Source of the DNA: Rhodopseudomonas palustris
GTDB taxonomy: Bacteria > Pseudomonadota > Alphaproteobacteria > Rhizobiales > Xanthobacteraceae
DNA length: 64,000 nucleotides
Assembly (NCBI GenBank): GCA_016215605.1
Contig: JACRJB010000068.1
Coordinates: forward strand, 154,270 to 218,269
Direction of reading: 5' to 3'
Shown here: one piece after another, positions 59,959-64,000 of the stretch
Numbering within the stretch: position 1 is the first letter of the stretch
How the letters are laid out: every line of letters starts with the position of its first letter
Made by a program: the position numbers and the translations under genes
The notes under the pieces: model-generated
Told to the model about the DNA's origin: nothing
The model's input: only the letters and a program-made list of their open reading frames with translations
Database searches by the model: none

Positions 59959-62717
59959 GCGAGCCTGCGGCGGGCCTTGCGGCGCCCGCGCCGATCGTCC
60001 GCCTCGCCGGCGTGTCGCTGCGCTACGACAAGACGCTGGCGCTCGATGCGATCACGCTCGAGCTGCCGGCCGGCTGCATGATCGGACTGATCGGTCCCGA
60101 CGGCGTTGGGAAATCAAGCCTGCTATCCCTGATTTCGGGCGCACGGGCGGTTCAGCAAGGGCGCGTCGAGGTATTTGGCGGCGACATCGCCGATGCTGAT
60201 CATCGCCGCGACTCGTGTCCGCGGATTGCCTATATGCCGCAAGGGCTTGGCAAGAATCTGTATCCGACGCTGTCGGTGTTCGAGAATGTCGACTTCTTCG
60301 GCCGGCTGTTCGGCCTGGGGCATGCCGAGCGCGTCCGGCGGATCGCAGAACTGCTTGAAAGTACGGGACTTTCTCCGTTCGCGGAGCGGCCTGCCGGCAA
60401 GCTGTCGGGCGGCATGAAGCAGAAGCTCGGGCTGTGCTGCGCGCTGATTCACGATCCGGACCTGTTGATCCTGGACGAGCCGACTACCGGCGTCGACCCG
60501 CTGTCGCGTCGGCAGTTCTGGGAATTGATCAACGAGATCAGGGCGCAGCGCCCCGGTATGAGCGTGATCGTGGCGACCGCCTACATGGAGGAGGCGGAGC
60601 GCTTCGACCATCTGGTGGCGATGAATGCCGGGCGCGTGCTGGCCGCTGCGACGCCCGTGGAATTGTTGAGGCAAACCGGAGGCAGCACGCTCGACGCCGC
60701 GTTCATCGCGCTGCTGCCCGAAGACGAGCGCCGCGGCTATTCCGAGGTGGTGATTCCGCCGCGCAAGACGGGCGAATCCGAGGTGGCGATCGAGGCCGAG
60801 CATCTGACCATGAAGTTCGGCGACTTCACCGCGGTCGACGACGTGTCGTTCCGGATCGAGCAGGGCGAGATTTTCGGCTTCCTCGGCTCCAACGGCTGCG
60901 GCAAGACCACCACGATGAAGATGCTCACCGGGTTGCTGGCAGCGACCGAGGGCAAGGCGCGGCTGTTCGGCAGCGAGGTCGACCCGCGCGACATGTCGGT
61001 GCGCCGGCGTGTCGGTTATATGTCGCAGGCGTTCTCGCTCTACAGCGAACTCACTGTCCGGCAGAATCTCGAACTCCACGCGAAGTTGTTCCGGATGGAG
61101 CCGGAGGCGATCGAGCCGCGCATCGCCGAGATGGTGCGGCGGTTCGATCTCGCCGAGATCATCGACAAGCTGCCGGACGAATTGCCGCTCGGCATCCGGC
61201 AGCGGCTGTCGCTCGCGGTGGCGATGATCCATTCGCCCGGCATCCTGATTCTCGACGAGCCGACCTCGGGCGTCGATCCGGTGGCGCGCGACGGCTTCTG
61301 GCAGATCCTGTCCGACCTGTCGCGCAACGACAACGTCACCATCTTCGTCTCGACGCACTTCATGAACGAGGCCGAGCGCTGCGACCGCATCTCGCTGATG
61401 CATGCCGGCCGCGTGCTGATCAGCGCGGCGCCGCGCGCGATCGTCGAAAGCCGCCAGGCCGACAGTCTCGAGACCGCATTCATCACCTATCTGGAAGAGG
61501 CGATCGGCGCGCAGGCGAAGCCTGCGCCTGTCGCGGCGGCACCTGACGTGCAGCCGGCAAGTAAGCCACCGCGCCGATCGATGCGTAGCTGGTTCGATCC
61601 GCGGCGGATGTTCGCCTATACGCGGCGCGAAGCGCTGGAGCTGCGGCGCGATCCGATCCGCGCCACCATGGCGCTGCTCGGCAGCGTCGTGCTGATGTTC
61701 GTGCTCGGCTACGGCATCAATCTCGACGTCGAGAAGCTGACCTTCGCGGCGCTCGACCGCGACGACACCACGATCAGCCGGGACTACATCCTCAACATCG
61801 CCGGCTCGCGCTACTTCGCCGAGCAGCGGCCGATCACCGACTACGCCGATCTCGACCGCCGGATGCGCAGCGGCGAGCTGACCATGGCGATCGAGATCCC
61901 GCCCGGCTTCGGCCGCGACGTCTCGCGCGGCCGGCCGGTCGAGATCGGCACCTGGATCGACGGCGGCATGCCGGCGCGCGCCGAAACCGCGCGCGGCTAC
62001 GCGCAGGCGATGCACCTGGCCTGGCTCGGCCAGAAGGCGCGCGAGCTGTACGGCGACGCCGCGGTCGCGGGCAGTTTCCAGATCGCCGTGCGCTATCGCT
62101 ACAATCCGGGGATCAAGAGCCTGGTGGCGATGGCGCCGGCGGTGATCCCGCTGCTGCTGTTGATGATCCCGGCGATGCTGGCGGTGCTCAGCGTGGTGCG
62201 CGAGAAGGAGCTCGGCTCGATCATCAATTTCTACGCGACGCCGACCACGCGGCTGGAATTCCTGATCGGCAAGCAACTGCCTTATGTGTTTCTGGCGATG
62301 ATCAATTGCGTGTTCCTGACCGCGTTCGCGATCTTCGCCTTCCGGGTGCCGTTCACCGGCAGCTACCTGGCCTACGGCACCGGCGCGCTGCTCTACGTCG
62401 TCATCGCCACCGGCTTCGGGCTGCTGATGTCGACCTTCATGCAGAGCCAGATCGCCGCGATCTTCGGCACCGCGCTGCTGACGCTGATCCCGGCGATCCA
62501 GTTCTCCGGCCTGATCGACCCGGTGTCGTCGCTGCAGGGTTTCGGCGCGGTGGTCGGCACGCTGTATCCGACCACGTACTTCGTCAACATCGCGCGCGGC
62601 GCCTTCTCCAAGGGGCTCGGCTTCGCCGAGCTGTGGTCGTCGCTGCTGCCGCTGCTGATCACCGTGCCGCTGCTGCTCGGCGCCGGCGCGGCGCTCCTCA
62701 AGAAACAGGCGACCTGA
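59955..62717 (+). CDS. Fused ATPase-ATPase-permease ABC exporter (YhiH/RbbA-like)
   Basis: A 920-residue fusion. First ATPase: [30 protein letters not shown]. Second ATPase from about residue 280: GSNGCGKTT, a degenerate signature [22 protein letters not shown] permease of the ABC-2 type follows from about residue 550, with one span near [17 protein letters not shown], a large external loop and five C-terminal spans. It overlaps the fusion-protein gene. The system probably exports a drug or lipid-like compound with the next permease. Confidence 0.9.
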   Translation: MSEPAAGLAAPAPIVRLAGVSLRYDKTLALDAITLELPAGCMIGLIGPDGVGKSSLLSLISGARAVQQGRVEVFGGDIADADHRRDSCPRIAYMPQGLGKNLYPTLSVFENVDFFGRLFGLGHAERVRRIAELLESTGLSPFAERPAGKLSGGMKQKLGLCCALIHDPDLLILDEPTTGVDPLSRRQFWELINEIRAQRPGMSVIVATAYMEEAERFDHLVAMNAGRVLAAATPVELLRQTGGSTLDAAFIALLPEDERRGYSEVVIPPRKTGESEVAIEAEHLTMKFGDFTAVDDVSFRIEQGEIFGFLGSNGCGKTTTMKMLTGLLAATEGKARLFGSEVDPRDMSVRRRVGYMSQAFSLYSELTVRQNLELHAKLFRMEPEAIEPRIAEMVRRFDLAEIIDKLPDELPLGIRQRLSLAVAMIHSPGILILDEPTSGVDPVARDGFWQILSDLSRNDNVTIFVSTHFMNEAERCDRISLMHAGRVLISAAPRAIVESRQADSLETAFITYLEEAIGAQAKPAPVAAAPDVQPASKPPRRSMRSWFDPRRMFAYTRREALELRRDPIRATMALLGSVVLMFVLGYGINLDVEKLTFAALDRDDTTISRDYILNIAGSRYFAEQRPITDYADLDRRMRSGELTMAIEIPPGFGRDVSRGRPVEIGTWIDGGMPARAETARGYAQAMHLAWLGQKARELYGDAAVAGSFQIAVRYRYNPGIKSLVAMAPAVIPLLLLMIPAMLAVLSVVREKELGSIINFYATPTTRLEFLIGKQLPYVFLAMINCVFLTAFAIFAFRVPFTGSYLAYGTGALLYVVIATGFGLLMSTFMQSQIAAIFGTALLTLIPAIQFSGLIDPVSSLQGFGAVVGTLYPTTYFVNIARGAFSKGLGFAELWSSLLPLLITVPLLLGAGAALLKKQAT

Positions 62718-62719
62718 TC

Positions 62720-63835
62720 GTGCGGATCTCCAACATCGTTCAGCTCGGCATCAAGGAACTGCGCGGCCTGCTGCGCGATCCGATGCTGCTGGTGCTGATC
62801 GCCTACGCCTTCACGCTGTCGATCTACATCGAATCCAAGGCGCTGCCGGAGACGCTGACCCACGCGGCGATCTCGATCGTGGACGAGGACCGCTCGCCGG
62901 TGTCGGAGCGGATCGTCACCGCGTTCAATCCACCGTATTTCTCGATCCCCAAGCTGATCACGCAAGCCGAGATGGACGAGCGGATGGACGCCGGGCGCGA
63001 TACGTTCGCGCTCGATATCCCGCCGGATTTCCAGCGCGATCTCCTGGCCAAGCGGTCGCCGACCATCCAGCTCAACATCGACGCCACCCGCATGACCCAG
63101 GCGTTCACCGGCGGCGGCTACGTGCAGGCGATCGTCAACGGCGAGATCAACGAGTTTCTCACCCGGCATCGCGCCGCCGCCTCGGTGCCGGTCGAGCAGG
63201 CGCTGCGCATCCGGTTCAACGCCGAGCTGAACAAAAGCTGGTTCGGCGCCGTCACCGAGCTGATCACCGCCATCACCATGCTGTCGATCATCCTCACCGG
63301 CGCGGCGCTGATCCGCGAGCGCGAGCACGGCACCATCGAGCATCTGCTGGTGATGCCGGTGACGCCGCTCGAGATCATGATCAGCAAGGTGTGGTCGATG
63401 GGCGGCGTGGTGCTGCTCGCCTCCGCCTTCGCGCTGGCGGTGGTGATCCAGGGCGTGCTGAGCGTGCCGGTGCAGGGCTCGATGCTGCTGTTCCTGCTCG
63501 GCACCGCGCTGCATCTGTTCGCGACCACCAGCATGGGCATTTATCTCGCGACGGCGGCCGGCACGATGCCGCAATTCGGTCTGCTGATGATGCTGGTGCT
63601 GGTGCCGCTGCAGGCACTGTCCGGCGGTCTCACGCCGCGCGAGAGCATGCCGCAGATCATCCAGGACATCATGCTGGTGGCGCCCAACACCCATTTCGTG
63701 TCGCTGTCCCAAGCCATCCTGTTCCGCGGCGCCGGCCTCGACGTGGTGTGGCCGCAATTGCTGGCGCTGCTGGTGATCGGCAGCGTCCTGTTCGCCCTGG
63801 CCCTGAGCCACTTCAGGCGGTTCCTCAGCGCGTGA
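62720..63835 (+). CDS. ABC-2 type permease (YhhJ-like)
   Basis: A 371-residue permease starting at GTG 62720, 2 nt after the exporter stop. One N-terminal span, a large periplasmic domain (AISIVDEDRSPVSERIVTAF, FALDIPPDFQRDLL) and five C-terminal spans with the ABC-2 motif TGAALIREREHGTIEHLLVMPVTPLEIMISKV. The track ORF from 62306 is a frame extension. It completes the HlyD/ABC/permease efflux operon. Confidence 0.9.
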   Translation: MRISNIVQLGIKELRGLLRDPMLLVLIAYAFTLSIYIESKALPETLTHAAISIVDEDRSPVSERIVTAFNPPYFSIPKLITQAEMDERMDAGRDTFALDIPPDFQRDLLAKRSPTIQLNIDATRMTQAFTGGGYVQAIVNGEINEFLTRHRAAASVPVEQALRIRFNAELNKSWFGAVTELITAITMLSIILTGAALIREREHGTIEHLLVMPVTPLEIMISKVWSMGGVVLLASAFALAVVIQGVLSVPVQGSMLLFLLGTALHLFATTSMGIYLATAAGTMPQFGLLMMLVLVPLQALSGGLTPRESMPQIIQDIMLVAPNTHFVSLSQAILFRGAGLDVVWPQLLALLVIGSVLFALALSHFRRFLSA

Positions 63836-63911
63836 GAGGATCAGGTCGTCTTTGTATTAGTTAGCTTCTCTCTCGATGAAGTCCGATCGCCTCCCCGCGC
63901 CGCAGCGCGCT

Positions 63912-63935
63912 CCCTCTCCCGCGTGCGGGAGAGGG
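63912..63935. repeat. Palindromic repeat-like hairpin CCCTCTCCCGC-GT-GCGGGAGAGGG
   Basis: A perfect 11-bp inverted repeat about 75 bp after the efflux operon, followed by CTGGGGTGAGGG. This string resembles a dispersed palindromic element frequent in Bradyrhizobium/Rhodopseudomonas intergenic regions; only one copy was noticed here. It may act as a terminator. Confidence 0.6.
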
Positions 63936-64000
63936 CTGGGGTGAGGGAGCCCCAAGGATGGCGTCCCGTTGTGGACCCCCACCCCCGACCCCTCCCCGCA

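Noticed and set aside
60123-62276. 717-aa minus-strand ORF
   Set aside because: It lies wholly opposite the ATPase-ATPase-permease exporter, is rich in Arg, His and Gln, and has no domain motif; it is a shadow frame of GC-rich DNA. The same holds for other long opposite ORFs such as 1499-3211 and 17331-18923.
1-64000. CRISPR arrays, tRNA or rRNA genes, insertion sequences, prophage
   Set aside because: No regularly spaced repeats, cloverleaf-like genes, transposase or integrase frames were seen by eye in either strand.

Overview
This GC-rich window looks like a purple non-sulfur alphaproteobacterium, most likely Rhodopseudomonas (R. palustris group). It carries a light-harvesting-2 pucBA pair whose alpha tail ([10 protein letters not shown]) resembles that genus, and nearly every other block handles sulfur, mostly organosulfur. 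All assignments come from reading the supplied translations; no database search was run.

Layout. (1) 1-7.5 kb: the end of a sulfonate-binding gene cluster, then a probable sulfoacetate operon (two-subunit ADP-forming CoA ligase, acylating sulfoacetaldehyde dehydrogenase SauS, sulfoacetaldehyde acetyltransferase Xsc) and an Lrp-type regulator. (2) 7.8-9.6 kb: a NifX-like, a degenerate NifB-like and an acireductone-dioxygenase-like gene. (3) 10-12.7 kb: cystathionine beta-synthase and gamma-lyase (reverse transsulfuration); then a 2-oxoglutarate oxygenase. (4) 14.2-22.3 kb: aminotransferase, MetQNI transporter, MetY and a nitrogenase-like D/K pair, apparently one operon. (5) 22.3-27.1 kb, minus strand: thiosulfate-type importer, cytochrome c, flavocytochrome/SoxF, SoxYZ and a threonine-aldolase-like enzyme. 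(6) 27.8-28.2 kb: pucBA. (7) 30-38.2 kb: a sulfonate/nitrate-type ABC transporter, a small membrane protein and a marBHDK-type nitrogenase-like operon (methylthio-alkane reductase family). (8) 38.4-44 kb, minus strand: a complete ssu alkanesulfonate operon plus a second SsuA. (9) 44.4-48.4 kb: radical SAM protein, NifH-like reductase and a soluble histidine kinase whose N-terminal half is a degenerate nitrogenase component-1 domain. (10) 48.5-64 kb: DUF763 protein, quinone reductase, LysR regulator with a Ugp/Mal-type ABC importer and two phosphodiesterases, then a TetR regulator with an HlyD/ABC efflux system.

How it fits together. The genes describe a cell scavenging sulfur from many sources: alkanesulfonates (Ssu), sulfoacetate (Sau/Xsc), thiosulfate or sulfide (TsuA/SoxF/SoxYZ) and methylthio compounds (Mar), with released sulfide or methanethiol captured by MetY and redistributed by the transsulfuration genes. 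Nitrogenase-like machinery is repeated: two D/K pairs, two H proteins, two NifB-like proteins and one NifX-like protein.

The most novel item is the kinase at 46589-48442. Its first ~360 residues follow the MarD of this window segment by segment but have lost the cofactor cysteine and at least one P-cluster cysteine, and it sits 1 nt behind its own NifH-like gene. This suggests that a nitrogenase-like electron-transfer module has been converted into a signalling input. The second D/K pair inside a methionine/MetY operon is the next best candidate for an undescribed activity.
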